NCBI RefSeq assembly: GCF_025499465.1
Contig: NZ_JAIMCA010000001.1
Location: 496,001 to 560,000 of the forward strand
DNA length: 64,000 nucleotides
Source of the DNA: Allobosea sp. BH3
GTDB taxonomy: Bacteria; Pseudomonadota; Alphaproteobacteria; Rhizobiales; Beijerinckiaceae
Direction: 5' to 3'
Both the position numbers and the translations under genes were made by a program. The notes under the pieces are model-generated. The model was not told where the DNA came from, made no database searches, and worked only from the letters and a program-made list of their open reading frames with translations. The number at the start of each line of letters is the position of its first letter. The stretch's first letter is position 1. Positions 1-8,672 of this stretch are shown here, piece by piece.

Positions 1-2
1 GC

Positions 3-350
3 CGCGATGCGCTGGCCTATCGCGATGCGCTGGTGAAGGGGTTAGGGCTTGCCGAAGCGCCCCTGTTCCCGGAGATCGACCGCATCCTCGATGGCGAGCG
101 TCGCGACGGGCGGGCAAAGCGCACGCACCTATTACCGGCCGAACAGCTTCCGGACGGCGCGATGGTGCTGTCCGGCGCAGGCTTCCTCGCGCTGCGCGGG
201 GACGGCGCCCTGCTCTGGTCCCCGGCCGGCTACATCGCCCGCCGCGAGCGGCCTGCCGGCATGGCGACCGTACTCACGCCGCCCGCCACGCTGGCAGCAC
301 TGGCGCAGGGCTACCTGCCGCTCTGGCATGCGAGCGCAGCCGACCTTTAG
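3..350 (+). CDS. C-terminal part of an uncharacterised protein
   Basis: The frame is open from the first bases of the window, so the gene starts upstream and only about 115 residues are seen. The visible part is rich in Leu, Ala, Arg and Pro and ends in WHASAADL. It has no membrane segment and no motif I can assign. Codon choice (strong G/C third positions) matches its neighbours, which supports a real gene. I do not recognise the family. It is followed by a small membrane peptide gene and then a hairpin, so it may share a transcript with that peptide. Confidence 0.6.
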   Translation, partial: RDALAYRDALVKGLGLAEAPLFPEIDRILDGERRDGRAKRTHLLPAEQLPDGAMVLSGAGFLALRGDGALLWSPAGYIARRERPAGMATVLTPPATLAALAQGYLPLWHASAADL

Positions 351-409
351 GAACCTTCCTTCATCCGAAAGCGTTGCCGCAGCATCATCATTGCAACGAG
401 GGGCTGCTC

Positions 410-484
410 ATGCGCTCGATCCTTCTCTGGCTTGTCGGTGTTCCGATCCCGATCATCATCCTGTTGTGGTTCTTCATGAAATAA
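410..484 (+). CDS. 24-residue single-span membrane peptide
   Basis: A short ATG frame encodes 24 residues: a charged N-terminus (MRS), then an almost continuous hydrophobic stretch containing VGVPIPIII, ending FFMK. A GAGG ribosome-binding sequence lies 8-10 bases upstream, and a strong hairpin follows 10 bases after the stop. From memory, very similar peptides (MR-ILLWL-GVPIPIIIL) recur in other Hyphomicrobiales, so I take it as a genuine small inner-membrane protein. Its function is unknown. It is too short for standard ORF callers and is easily missed. Confidence 0.6.
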   Translation: MRSILLWLVGVPIPIIILLWFFMK

Positions 485-493
485 GGTGACGAA

Positions 494-519
494 GAAGGCC
501 GGGCCAGCGCCCGGCCTTC
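494..519 (+). terminator. Hairpin terminator after the small membrane peptide
   Basis: A perfect 10-bp stem (GAAGGCCGGG / CCCGGCCTTC) with a 6-base loop begins 10 bases after the stop of the peptide gene. There is no long T-run after it, so its strength is uncertain. Confidence 0.5.
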
Positions 520-610
520 GCATATAAGAGAGCTTCCCGCCGCAGGCTGACAGGCAGCCATGCTTTTCCGGCACGTCCCCGCCATCGCAACTCGTGCCGA
601 GCTGGCCTAT

Positions 611-1588
611 ATGCCGTCCATGTCCTCCTCTCCGACCTCTCCCCCGACAACCGAACCGATCATCGCGGTCTCCGGCCTGTCGAAGACCTATGCGAGTGGC
701 TTCAGTGCGCTGAAGTCGATCGATCTCGCCATCAACCGGGGCGAGATCTTCGCCCTGCTCGGCCCCAACGGGGCCGGCAAGACCACGCTGATCAGCATCA
801 TCTGCGGACTGGTGCGGCCCAGCACGGGCACGGTGCTCGCAGACGGCCACGATATTCTCGGCGACTACCGGGCGGCGCGTGCGGCCATCGGCCTCGTGCC
901 GCAGGAGCTGACCACCGACGCCTTCGAGACCGTCCGCGCCACGGTGAGCTTCAGCCGCGGCCTCTTCGGCAAGCCGAAGGATCCCGCCCTGATCGAGCGC
1001 ATCCTCAAGGAGCTCTCGCTCTGGGACAAGAAGGACACGCAGATTCGCCGCCTTTCCGGCGGCATGAAGCGGCGCGTGATGATCGCCAAGGCGCTGGCAC
1101 ACGAGCCGCGCATCCTCTTCCTCGACGAGCCGACCGCGGGCGTCGATGTCGAGCTCAGGCAGGATATGTGGCAGATGGTGCGCCGGCTCAGGGACGAGGG
1201 CGTCACCATCATCCTGACCACGCACTACATCGAGGAAGCCGAGGAGATGGCCGACCGCGTCGGCGTCATCTCGCGCGGCGAGATCATCCTCGTCGAGGAG
1301 AAGGCCGAGCTGATGCGCAAGCTCGGCAAGAAGGAGTTGACCCTTCAGCTCCAGCAGCCGCTGGCGGCGCTGCCCGAGACCCTTACCGATTTCGGCCTCA
1401 AGCTTTCCGCCGATGGCGACGAGATCACCTACTCTTACGACACCCAGGCTGAGCGCACCGGCATCACGGCGCTGCTGCAGGCCCTCTCCGAAGCCGGCAT
1501 CCGCTTCCGCGATCTCAGCACCAGCCAGAGCTCGCTGGAGGATATCTTCGTCAGCCTGGTGAGAGAGCGCACGAGGGAGCAGCCATGA
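611..1588 (+). CDS. ABC-2 type exporter, ATP-binding subunit (YadG/CcmA type)
   Basis: This is the nucleotide-binding subunit of a two-gene ABC exporter. It shows Walker [10 protein letters not shown], a Q-loop (LVPQELT), signature LSGGMKRR, Walker [13 protein letters not shown] and H-loop TTHY in the right order, then a C-terminal extension usual for ABC-2 ATPases. The frame is open back to an ATG at 560, but those residues are unlike the family. I prefer 611, with 620 also possible. The stop overlaps the ATG of the permease gene by 4 bases (ATGA), so the two are translationally coupled. The exported substrate cannot be read from the sequence; E. coli YadGH is the closest named relative I can recall. 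Confidence 0.85.
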   Translation: MPSMSSSPTSPPTTEPIIAVSGLSKTYASGFSALKSIDLAINRGEIFALLGPNGAGKTTLISIICGLVRPSTGTVLADGHDILGDYRAARAAIGLVPQELTTDAFETVRATVSFSRGLFGKPKDPALIERILKELSLWDKKDTQIRRLSGGMKRRVMIAKALAHEPRILFLDEPTAGVDVELRQDMWQMVRRLRDEGVTIILTTHYIEEAEEMADRVGVISRGEIILVEEKAELMRKLGKKELTLQLQQPLAALPETLTDFGLKLSADGDEITYSYDTQAERTGITALLQALSEAGIRFRDLSTSQSSLEDIFVSLVRERTREQP

Positions 1589-2361
1589 CTGCCATGAGCT
1601 TCAACCCGCACGCCATCGCCGCGATCTATCGCTTCGAGATGGCGCGCACCTGGCGCACGCCGCTGCAGAGCATCGTCTCGCCCGTGCTCTCCACTTCGCT
1701 TTACTTCATCGTCTTCGGCGGCGCGATCGGCTCGCGCATGCAGTCGGTCGAGGGCGTGCCCTACGGCGCCTTCATCGTGCCGGGGCTGATCATGCTCTCG
1801 CTCCTGACGCAGAGCATCGCCAACGCCTCCTTCGCGATCTATTTCCCGAAGTTCACCGGCACGATCTACGAGCTGCTCTCGGCGCCGGTGGCGTGGTGGG
1901 AGGTGGTGATCGCCTATGTCGGGGCGGCTGCCACGAAATCGATCCTGCTCGGCCTCATCATCCTGGCGACGGCGACCTTCTTCGTGCCGCTCAGGATCGA
2001 GCACCCCTGGATGATGCTGCTCTTCCTCGTGCTGACGGCGACGACCTTCAGCCTGTTCGGCTTCATCATCGGCATCTGGGCGGACGGATTCGAGAAGCTG
2101 CAGGTCATCCCGCTGCTGATCGTGACGCCGCTCGCCTTCCTCGGCGGCTCCTTCTACTCGATCTCGATGCTGCCGCCCTTCTGGCAGACGGTGACGCTGT
2201 TCAATCCGGTCGTCTACCTGATCAGCGGCTTCCGCTGGAGCTTCTTTGGCATCGCCGATGTCAGCCTCGGCCTCAGCCTGGGCATGACCCTGTTCTTCCT
2301 GGCGGCCTGCATCGCCGCAGTCGGCTGGATCTTCCACACGGGCTACCGGCTCAAGAACTGA
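1585..2361 (+). CDS. ABC-2 type exporter, permease subunit (YadH type)
   Basis: A 258-residue integral membrane protein with about six hydrophobic spans, including the family stretch [22 protein letters not shown] before the final pair. Length matches E. coli YadH (about 256). It starts inside the stop of the ATPase gene and so forms the membrane half of that exporter. No accessory periplasmic or outer-membrane component lies next to it. Substrate unknown. Confidence 0.85.
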   Translation: MTAMSFNPHAIAAIYRFEMARTWRTPLQSIVSPVLSTSLYFIVFGGAIGSRMQSVEGVPYGAFIVPGLIMLSLLTQSIANASFAIYFPKFTGTIYELLSAPVAWWEVVIAYVGAAATKSILLGLIILATATFFVPLRIEHPWMMLLFLVLTATTFSLFGFIIGIWADGFEKLQVIPLLIVTPLAFLGGSFYSISMLPPFWQTVTLFNPVVYLISGFRWSFFGIADVSLGLSLGMTLFFLAACIAAVGWIFHTGYRLKN

Positions 2362-2370
2362 GCCGGTAGC
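2342..2370 (+). terminator. Hairpin overlapping the stop of the ABC permease gene
   Basis: A perfect 12-bp stem (GCTACCGGCTCA / TGAGCCGGTAGC) with a 5-base loop spans the TGA of the permease gene. It sits between convergent genes, so it could stop transcription from both sides. There is no clear T-run. Confidence 0.5.
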
Positions 2371-2382
2371 CCGCTTTCGGCA

Positions 2383-3231
2383 CTAGCTGCTGGAGCGCGT
2401 CGCCTGCCAGTCCTGGCTCGCGCCGGAACCTTCGCTGCGCCCCGTCATGCGGTCGTTCTCGACGCGGGCGGTATAGCGCTGCCCGCCGGCCATGAAGCTG
2501 ATCTCGGTGCCCTTCATCTTCGCTTCCGTGATCGAGTGCTCCTTGCCGCCGCGCGTCAGCGAGCCGGCAAGCATCTGGAAGTTCTGGCTCAGCTTCAGCT
2601 CGCCATCGCCGAGCCGCCAGGTGCCGGCGACCTTGGCGGGCACGACCCAGTGATAAGCCCGGCAATAGGTCGAGCAGTTGTCAGCGACGTTGATCGTCTC
2701 GTCCGGCTGCCAGTCTTCCATCATGAAGGTGTTGGAGACGACGCGCGTGCCCGGCTTCATGTTCAGGATCGTCGGGCGCAGCCGCATGTTGAGCTCCGGC
2801 AGCAGGAACAGCGTCAGCACCGTCGCCTCGCTGAAATCCGTCTCGAAGATGTCGCCCTGAACGAAGCGCGCCTTGTCACTGACGCCTTCGGCCTCGGCAG
2901 CACGGCGCGAAAGCGTGACCATGTCGGGATTGTATTCGACGCCGAGCGCCCTGACGCCACGCTTGGCCGCCGTAATGACCGTCCGGCCGTCGCCCGAGCC
3001 GAGATCTATGACGTAGTCCTGCGGTGTGACGCGAACGGTATCGAGCATGCGGTCGACCAGCGTCTGCTGCGTCGGCACCCAGACGACGTCCTTGCCCGCC
3101 TGGCCGGAGCGCGGGACATAGTCCGGAACCGTGCTGGGATCTTTCGTCGCCTGGACCGGCTGGGCGTAACCAGGCGCGGCTCCAACCCATGCGATGGCGC
3201 AGGCGGTCGCGAGAATGCGAAGGGTCTTCAT
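2383..3231 (-). CDS. Exported class I SAM-dependent methyltransferase
   Basis: The 282-residue product starts with a signal peptide (MKTLRILATACAIAWVGAAPGYAQ, predicted cleavage after GYA). It has methyltransferase motif I (VIDLGSGDGRT), an acidic residue at the end of strand 2 (GVEYNP) and the motif III area (VLTLFLLPELN). The ATG at 3231 is chosen over an upstream ATG at 3261 because GGGAGAG lies just ahead of it and the signal peptide begins there. The C-terminal ~100 residues (WRLGDGEL... to the end) form an extra domain with no motif I know. It lies 26 bases after the APC permease gene, so the two are probably cotranscribed. Having both a signal peptide and an SAM fold is odd, since SAM is cytoplasmic. 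Substrate unknown. Confidence 0.8.
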   Translation of the reverse strand: MKTLRILATACAIAWVGAAPGYAQPVQATKDPSTVPDYVPRSGQAGKDVVWVPTQQTLVDRMLDTVRVTPQDYVIDLGSGDGRTVITAAKRGVRALGVEYNPDMVTLSRRAAEAEGVSDKARFVQGDIFETDFSEATVLTLFLLPELNMRLRPTILNMKPGTRVVSNTFMMEDWQPDETINVADNCSTYCRAYHWVVPAKVAGTWRLGDGELKLSQNFQMLAGSLTRGGKEHSITEAKMKGTEISFMAGGQRYTARVENDRMTGRSEGSGASQDWQATRSSS

Positions 3232-3257
3232 TCTGTCTCTCCCTGTCTGACGGTCGA

Positions 3258-4628
3258 TCATTCGGCGGCGGCCGGGGCCGCGGCAGGCGCTGGTTGAGGA
3301 ACGGCTTCCGGCCGGCGCCGGAACAGCAGGAGCGGAAGCCCGGCCAGCACCACGGCAAGGCCAACCAGGGCGCCACGGCCGGTATAGGCGAGGCTGGCGT
3401 GCAGCATGTAGAGGCAGCCGAGGCAGAACAGGATCGGCGTCACCGGATAGAGCGGCACGCGAAAGGGCAGTTCCCGCCCGGGCTCGCGCCAGCGCAGGAT
3501 CGGCAGCGCCGCGCCAACCAGCAGCAGGAACGCCCAGAACACCGGCGCGCTGTAGTCGACCATCGACTGGAAGCCGTCCCGGCTCGCCGCTCCGAACACG
3601 ACGAGCAGCAGCGCCACGAGGCCTTGCAGGATCAGCCCGTTGGCCGGTGCCCGGCCCCTCTGGTCCCAGTCACCGACGCGCGGCAGCAGCGTCATGTCGC
3701 GGGCCATGGCATAATAGACCCGTGCGCCGGTGAAGATCGTTGCGTTCAGCGTGGAAAGCGCCGCCGCCACGATGGCGAGGCTGACGATCTTCGCGCCGGT
3801 CTCGCCCGCGACCAGCCGCATCATGTCGGCGGCCACGGCCTGGGAGCTGCGCAGGTTGTCCAGCCCGAGGATGGCCAGGAAGGCGAGGTTGGCGAGCACG
3901 TAGAGTGCCACCAGAACGGCGGTGCCAATGGCGAGGACGCGCGCCATGTTGCGCGCCGGGTCCTTCAGTTCCCCGGAAAGATAGGCCGCCTCGTTCCAGC
4001 CGCCATACGTCAACAAGACGAAGACCGTGGCGAGCCCGAGCGCAGCCTCCGGGGCCGCCGTCGTCGCAGCCGCAGCGGCGGGCTGCGGCGCGCCGCCCCA
4101 GACCAGGCCGATCACGATGATCGCACCGAGCGCGCCGATCTCGACGAAGGTCATCGCGATCTGCATCGTCTTGCTCTGGACGGTGCCGATCACGTTGAGC
4201 GCCGTCAGCGCCACGATCGAGACCGCTGCATAGATCGCCGTGCTGTAAGGTCCGATCGGCAGCACCTGTGCCGCGTAATCGCCCAGCACGAAGGCGACGG
4301 CGGCGATCGCACCCGTCTGGATCACCGCGCCCCGCGCCCAGCCGAACAGCATCGCCACCGGCCTGCCATAGGCTCGCGACAGGAAGTGATACTCGCCGCC
4401 GGCATGGGGATGGGCGGCAGCAAGCTCGGCATAGCAGAGGGCGCCGATCAGCGTGGCGATGCCGCCCGCAACCCAGACACCGATGAAGGCGATTTCGCTG
4501 CCGACATTGGCGGCGATCAGCGAGGGCGTCTTGAAGATGCCGATGCCGACGACGATGCCGACCATGATCGTGACGGCGTCGAACACCGATAAAGTCGGTT
4601 GCGGTTCGCCCGAAGCGGCGGATGCCAT
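3258..4628 (-). CDS. APC-family amino acid permease
   Basis: About 12 hydrophobic segments. The first carries the APC signature IMVGIVVGIGIFKTPSLIA, and an early loop has the GALCYAELAAAHPHAGGEYHFL pattern of LAT/SteT-like transporters, which move amino acids by proton symport or exchange. An in-frame ATG at 4655 exists, but AAGGGGA sits 6 bases before the ATG at 4628, so I use the latter. The C-terminus is a Pro/Ala-rich tail. The exported methyltransferase gene follows after 26 bases on the same strand. Which amino acid is moved is not evident. Confidence 0.85.
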   Translation of the reverse strand: MASAASGEPQPTLSVFDAVTIMVGIVVGIGIFKTPSLIAANVGSEIAFIGVWVAGGIATLIGALCYAELAAAHPHAGGEYHFLSRAYGRPVAMLFGWARGAVIQTGAIAAVAFVLGDYAAQVLPIGPYSTAIYAAVSIVALTALNVIGTVQSKTMQIAMTFVEIGALGAIIVIGLVWGGAPQPAAAAATTAAPEAALGLATVFVLLTYGGWNEAAYLSGELKDPARNMARVLAIGTAVLVALYVLANLAFLAILGLDNLRSSQAVAADMMRLVAGETGAKIVSLAIVAAALSTLNATIFTGARVYYAMARDMTLLPRVGDWDQRGRAPANGLILQGLVALLLVVFGAASRDGFQSMVDYSAPVFWAFLLLVGAALPILRWREPGRELPFRVPLYPVTPILFCLGCLYMLHASLAYTGRGALVGLAVVLAGLPLLLFRRRPEAVPQPAPAAAPAAAE

Positions 4629-4683
4629 GCCAGTCCCCTTATTATTGGTCGCCATCGCGATGCGCAGGATGCTGCAGAGAATG

Positions 4684-4710
4684 TGACCGGATGCCGGGTT
4701 GTTCCGGTCA
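4684..4710. promoter_or_regulatory. Inverted repeat in the permease/prfC divergent region
   Basis: Perfect 8-bp arms TGACCGGA / TCCGGTCA are separated by 11 bases. A second small palindrome, CTCACGG-aa-CCGTGAG, lies at 4728-4743. Both are in the gap between the divergent permease and prfC genes. No regulator is assigned. Confidence 0.3.
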
Positions 4711-4831
4711 CGAAAGCTCTGGAAATTCTCACGGAACCGTGAGCGCCAGCACGCCCGCCCGCCTTTCAGAACCCCGGCGAGGCGCTCTCGCCGATTGACT
4801 TCGCCCGGCTCATCCTGTCTTCACACCGGCC

Positions 4832-6454
4832 ATGACCGATCTTTCGACCAGTACGGCACCGGCCGCAGATGCTGCGCCGCATGCGCGCCGGCGCACCTTC
4901 GCCATCATCTCGCACCCGGACGCGGGCAAGACGACGCTGACCGAGAAGCTGCTCTATTTCGGCGGCGCGATCCAGCTCGCCGGCGAGGTGCGCGCCAAGC
5001 AGGGCCGCCGCCAGACCTCTTCGGACTGGATGAAGATCGAACGCCAGCGCGGCATCTCGGTCGTCACCTCGGTGATGACCTTCGAATATGGCGGCCACGT
5101 CTTCAACCTGCTCGACACGCCAGGCCACGAAGACTTCTCGGAGGATACGTACCGGACTCTGACCGCGGTCGACAGCGCAGTCATGGTGATCGACGCCGCC
5201 AAGGGCATCGAGGAGCGCACCAAGAAGCTCTTCGAGGTCTGCCGCCTGCGCGACATCCCGATCGTCACCTTCATCAACAAGGTCGACCGCGAGACGCGCG
5301 ATCCGTTCGACCTGATCAACGAGATCGAGACGACGCTGGCGCTGGACGTGGCGCCGATGACCTGGCCGGTCGGACGCGGCCGCGAATTCGTCGGCACCTA
5401 CGATCTCAAGGCGAACACCTTCCGCCGCAACCAGAAGGGCGACGAGAACGCCGAGGACAAGCGCGTCAACGGCTGGGACGACCCCTTCTTCGACGAGGCG
5501 CTCCCGAATGGCGATGTCGAAACCTGGCGCGAGGAGGTCTTCCTCGCCAGCGAGGGCCTGAAGCCGTTCGACCTGCAGGCCTTCCGCGAGGGACACCTGA
5601 CGCCGCTGTATTGGGGCGCGGCGCTGCGCGACTACGGCGTGCGCGACCTGATCGATGCGCTCGGGACCTATGCCCCCAGCCCGCGTGCCCAGCTCGCCGA
5701 CAAGCGCCCGATCGAGGCGGGCGAGCCGAAGATGACCGGCTTCGTCTTCAAGATTCAGGCGAACATGGACCCGAACCATCGCGACCGCATCGCCTTCATG
5801 CGCGTCTGCTCGGGCAAGCTGACGCGCGGCATGAAAGCGAAGCTGGTCCGCACCGGCAAGCCGATGCCGCTCAATGCGCCGCAGTTTTTCTTCGCACGCG
5901 ATCGCTCGATCGCGGAGGAAGCCTTCGCGGGTGACATCGTCGGCCTGCCCAACCACGGCACGCTGCGCATCGGCGACACGCTGACCGAGGGTGAGGACAT
6001 CGTCTTCAAGGGCGTGCCGAGCTTCGCCCCGGAAATCCTCCGCCGCGTCAAGCTCAAGGACGCGATGAAGGCCAAGAAGCTGCGCGAGGCGCTGCAGCAG
6101 ATGGCCGAAGAGGGCGTCGTCCAGATCTTCCTGCCGCATGACGGCGCGCCCGCCATCGTCGGCGTCGTCGGCGCGCTCCAGCTCGACGTGCTCAAGGAGC
6201 GCATGGACGCGGAGTATTCGCTGCCGGTCGACTTCGAGCCCTGCCAGTTCGCCCTCGCCCGCTGGGTCTCGTCCGAAGACAAGGTCGCGCTCGAGAAATT
6301 CGTCGGAGCCAAGCCCTCCGCCATGGCCGACGATCTCGACGGCGACCCGGTCTTCATGGCCTCCTCGCAGTTCACGCTGAAATACGACGCCGAGCGCGCG
6401 CCCGACGTCACGTTCTCGGACGTGAAGGACTACCAGAAGGTCGCAAAGGGCTGA
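4832..6454 (+). CDS. prfC: Peptide chain release factor 3
   Basis: RF3 is a translational GTPase that removes RF1/RF2 from the ribosome after peptide release. The 540-residue product has the P-loop SHPDAGKTT at residues 27-35, the effector-region ERQRGISV, DTPGHEDFSEDTYRTL (G3) and the G4 motif NKVD. These follow the RF3 rather than the EF-G pattern (KQGRRQTSSDWMKIE). Length fits RF3 (about 530), with a slightly longer N-terminus (MTDLSTSTAPAADAA...). It is monocistronic here and followed by an unrelated porin gene. Confidence 0.97.
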   Translation: MTDLSTSTAPAADAAPHARRRTFAIISHPDAGKTTLTEKLLYFGGAIQLAGEVRAKQGRRQTSSDWMKIERQRGISVVTSVMTFEYGGHVFNLLDTPGHEDFSEDTYRTLTAVDSAVMVIDAAKGIEERTKKLFEVCRLRDIPIVTFINKVDRETRDPFDLINEIETTLALDVAPMTWPVGRGREFVGTYDLKANTFRRNQKGDENAEDKRVNGWDDPFFDEALPNGDVETWREEVFLASEGLKPFDLQAFREGHLTPLYWGAALRDYGVRDLIDALGTYAPSPRAQLADKRPIEAGEPKMTGFVFKIQANMDPNHRDRIAFMRVCSGKLTRGMKAKLVRTGKPMPLNAPQFFFARDRSIAEEAFAGDIVGLPNHGTLRIGDTLTEGEDIVFKGVPSFAPEILRRVKLKDAMKAKKLREALQQMAEEGVVQIFLPHDGAPAIVGVVGALQLDVLKERMDAEYSLPVDFEPCQFALARWVSSEDKVALEKFVGAKPSAMADDLDGDPVFMASSQFTLKYDAERAPDVTFSDVKDYQKVAKG

Positions 6455-6504
6455 GGCGGTAACTGTGGCCTGAAAGTGACAGGCCGCCGCCGGCTCGTCC
6501 CCGA

Positions 6505-6518
6505 TTGATCCGCATCAA
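6505..6518. promoter_or_regulatory. FNR/FixK-type box upstream of the OmpW-like gene
   Basis: The 14 bases TTGATCCGCATCAA match the consensus TTGAT-N4-ATCAA exactly, and the symmetry extends one base further on each side. The site is centred about 98 bases before the ATG of the OmpW-like gene, a distance that would suit an activator at -40 with a leader of roughly 50-60 bases. It lies outside coding sequence. Confidence 0.65.
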
Positions 6519-6608
6519 TTCGCGGCCCGCGAAACGGGCGCTCATGGAGGCATGAATCGCAGACGCCAACCGGGCGCCCGCGCTTCGCTACTCCGGGGGC
6601 TGCCGCCT

Positions 6609-7298
6609 ATGATGTCTCGTTCGATCCGCCTTTCCCTTGCCACCGCGCTGCTCGGCGCCACGGCCCTCACCGGCGCACAGGCCGGCGACCTGCCCTCGAA
6701 GAAGGCCGCGCCCTTCGTTCCTGCGCTCGAGAGCTGGAGCCCGTGGATGGTCCGCGGCCGCGCCCTCTTCGTCATGCCGCAGGAAGAGGCCAACCTGAAG
6801 CTCGGCGGCGTGCCGGTCGTCGGCGGCAAAGTCGACATCTCGAACTCGGTCGTGCCCGAGCTCGACATCACCTACTTCTTCACGAAGAACATCGCCGCCG
6901 AACTCATCCTCGGCGTCACGCCGCACAACGTGAAGGGCGCGGGCTCGCTGGCGGGCGCGCGCATCGGTTCAGCCTGGCTGCTGCCGCCGACCCTGATGCT
7001 GCAGTATCACTTCACCGATTTCGGCGCCTTCAAGCCCTATGTCGGCGCCGGCGTGAACTACACCGTCTTCTTCAACGAGAAGGCCAAGGGCGGCTTCACC
7101 GATTTCGACCTGAAGGATTCCTTCGGCTTCGCCCTCCAGGCCGGCTTCGACTACATGATCGACAAGCACTGGGGCTTCAACTTCGACGTGAAGAAGATCT
7201 TCCTGGAGCCGAAGGTGAAGGTGAACAACGGGCTGGTCGCCGGCAAGGTCAAGATCGACCCGTGGCTGATCGGCGCCGGCGTGACCTATCGCTTCTGA
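6609..7298 (+). CDS. OmpW-family outer membrane protein
   Basis: The 229-residue product has a signal peptide (MMSRSIRLSLATALLGATALTGAQA, cut before GDLPSKK) and alternating amphipathic strands. It carries OmpW-family features: YFFTKNIAAELILGVTPHNVK, LPPTLMLQYHFTDFGAFKPYVGAGVNYTVFF, FGFALQAGFDYMIDKHWGFNFDVKK, and a terminal aromatic residue (VTYRF) for BAM recognition. OmpW forms a small eight-stranded barrel for hydrophobic or small solutes. The ATG at 6609 is preferred to the one at 6552 because the signal peptide begins there, after GGGGG. A perfect FNR-type box lies upstream, which agrees with the oxygen control known for ompW in enterobacteria. Confidence 0.88.
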   Translation: MMSRSIRLSLATALLGATALTGAQAGDLPSKKAAPFVPALESWSPWMVRGRALFVMPQEEANLKLGGVPVVGGKVDISNSVVPELDITYFFTKNIAAELILGVTPHNVKGAGSLAGARIGSAWLLPPTLMLQYHFTDFGAFKPYVGAGVNYTVFFNEKAKGGFTDFDLKDSFGFALQAGFDYMIDKHWGFNFDVKKIFLEPKVKVNNGLVAGKVKIDPWLIGAGVTYRF

Positions 7299-7322
7299 GC
7301 CGGAATTCGACTGGGGCGGCGG

Positions 7323-7350
7323 AGAGGGGAGCGGCTTGCCGCTCCCCTCT
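7323..7350. terminator. Bidirectional hairpin terminator between ompW-like and lrp-like genes
   Basis: A perfect 12-bp stem (AGAGGGGAGCGG / CCGCTCCCCTCT) with a 4-base loop is followed by TTTC on the plus strand. It sits between two convergent genes. Confidence 0.75.
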
Positions 7351-7375
7351 TTCGTTCAGGAGGCCCTGCCGCCGC

Positions 7376-7852
7376 TCATGAGCCGGCGAAGCCGAGCGGG
7401 ATCGCCGTCGTCGACTTCAACTCCTCCATCGCGAACATCGAGGTGACGTCGCTCAAGTCGATGCGCGAGATCAGCTTCTTGTACAGCGCGTCGTAGGCGG
7501 CGATGTCGGAGACACAGGCCTTGAGCAGATAATCGATCTCGCCGCTCATCCGGTAGAAATCGACGATCTCCGGCAGATCGTTCACCGCAGCGTGGAAGCG
7601 CTCCAGCCATTCCATCGAATGCCGCGCCGTCTTGACCGCGATGAAGACGGTGACACCCGCCTTGAGCTTCTCGCGGTCGAGCAGCGCCACGCGCTTGCGG
7701 ATATGCCCGCTCACTTCCAGCTTCTGAACGCGCCGCCAGCACGGCGTCGGCGAGAGGCCTACCGCCTCCGCGAGTTCGGCCAGCGGCAGGCTCGCATCCT
7801 CCTGCAGTTGCGCCAGGATGCGCAGATCGAAAGCGTCGAGCTTGCTCATCAT
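7376..7852 (-). CDS. Lrp/AsnC-family regulator, divergent from cysteine dioxygenase
   Basis: An N-terminal helix-turn-helix (LDAFDLRILAQLQEDASLPLAELAEAVGLSPTPCWRRVQKLE) is followed by the ligand-binding RAM domain. This contains YRMSGEIDYLLKACVSD and ends with SMFAMEELKSTTAIPL. The size of 157-158 residues is typical. The first two codons are both ATG, so the start is uncertain by one residue. It is divergent from the cysteine dioxygenase gene across a 182-base AT-rich gap. By the usual logic of this family it probably controls that gene and itself in response to an amino acid, perhaps cysteine. That last point is inference. Confidence 0.92.
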   Translation of the reverse strand: MMSKLDAFDLRILAQLQEDASLPLAELAEAVGLSPTPCWRRVQKLEVSGHIRKRVALLDREKLKAGVTVFIAVKTARHSMEWLERFHAAVNDLPEIVDFYRMSGEIDYLLKACVSDIAAYDALYKKLISRIDLSDVTSMFAMEELKSTTAIPLGFAGS

Positions 7853-8034
7853 ACCCCCAGACCGATTTAGAATCTGAATATCGCTGCGGCACCACTCACG
7901 GCAATAATTTTCTCCATTTTCCGAAAAAACGAGTTTGATTTTCCAACAACCGCGCAGGTAGCCGAATAACTCGCAAACCGATTCCAGCCGCTGACGCTAT
8001 CCTTTTCCGATCGGAATCGGGACTGGGACGAGCT

Positions 8035-8607
8035 ATGCAGGGACTTCTGGGCGAGAAGCGGCGTGAAGCCGTGCTGCGCAACCTGCGCACCGATGAAGGC
8101 ACGCTCTCGCAGGATTACCTGGCGGCTGCACGCAGCGTCCTGCGCGAGCTCGTGGCGGTTCCGGACCTGGTCCAGTCGCTGCCGCTATCGCGCAGGCCCG
8201 GCTGCTATGCGCGCAACCTGCTCGCCGGCGATGACGAGGTCAGCGTCTGGGCGATGGTTTGGGGCGAAGACTCGGCCACCTCGATCCACGACCACCATTG
8301 CTCCTGTTGCTTCGGCGTCCTCTCCGGCACCGTCACCGAGACCTGGTATCGCGCCATCGACGCGACCCGCGCCGTGCCGACCGGCGAGCAACGGCGGGAG
8401 GCGGGCTATGTCGCCTGCATGCTACCCTCGGGCCCGAACATCCACCGCATGCGGAATTTCGGACCGGGCGACGCGATCTCGATCCACATCTACGGCTTCG
8501 ACCACCGGCTGCATGCCTCATCGATTGAGACCGAATACACAGCCGTCAGCGAATGGAGCCTCCCGCCCCAGCCGGTTCGCGAATCGGCGCTCCACGTCGG
8601 GGGATAA
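8035..8607 (+). CDS. Cysteine dioxygenase (type I thiol dioxygenase)
   Basis: This non-haem iron cupin oxidises L-cysteine to cysteine sulfinate. The iron ligands are visible as H85 and H87 in SIHDHHCSCCFGVLSG and a distal His near 137 in GPNIHRMRN. The CYARNLL segment has Arg at residue 60, as in Arg-type cysteine dioxygenases rather than the Gln-type mercaptopropionate enzymes, which favours cysteine as substrate. Length 190 fits the family. It is divergently transcribed from an Lrp-type regulator, its likely controller. The product would feed sulfite/taurine metabolism or detoxify cysteine. Confidence 0.88.
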   Translation: MQGLLGEKRREAVLRNLRTDEGTLSQDYLAAARSVLRELVAVPDLVQSLPLSRRPGCYARNLLAGDDEVSVWAMVWGEDSATSIHDHHCSCCFGVLSGTVTETWYRAIDATRAVPTGEQRREAGYVACMLPSGPNIHRMRNFGPGDAISIHIYGFDHRLHASSIETEYTAVSEWSLPPQPVRESALHVGG

Positions 8608-8672
8608 TCTCCCGCACTTTTCCCCGCCAAGCGCACGCCGTCGATGATGCTGCCCTTTCGGGGGACATCATC

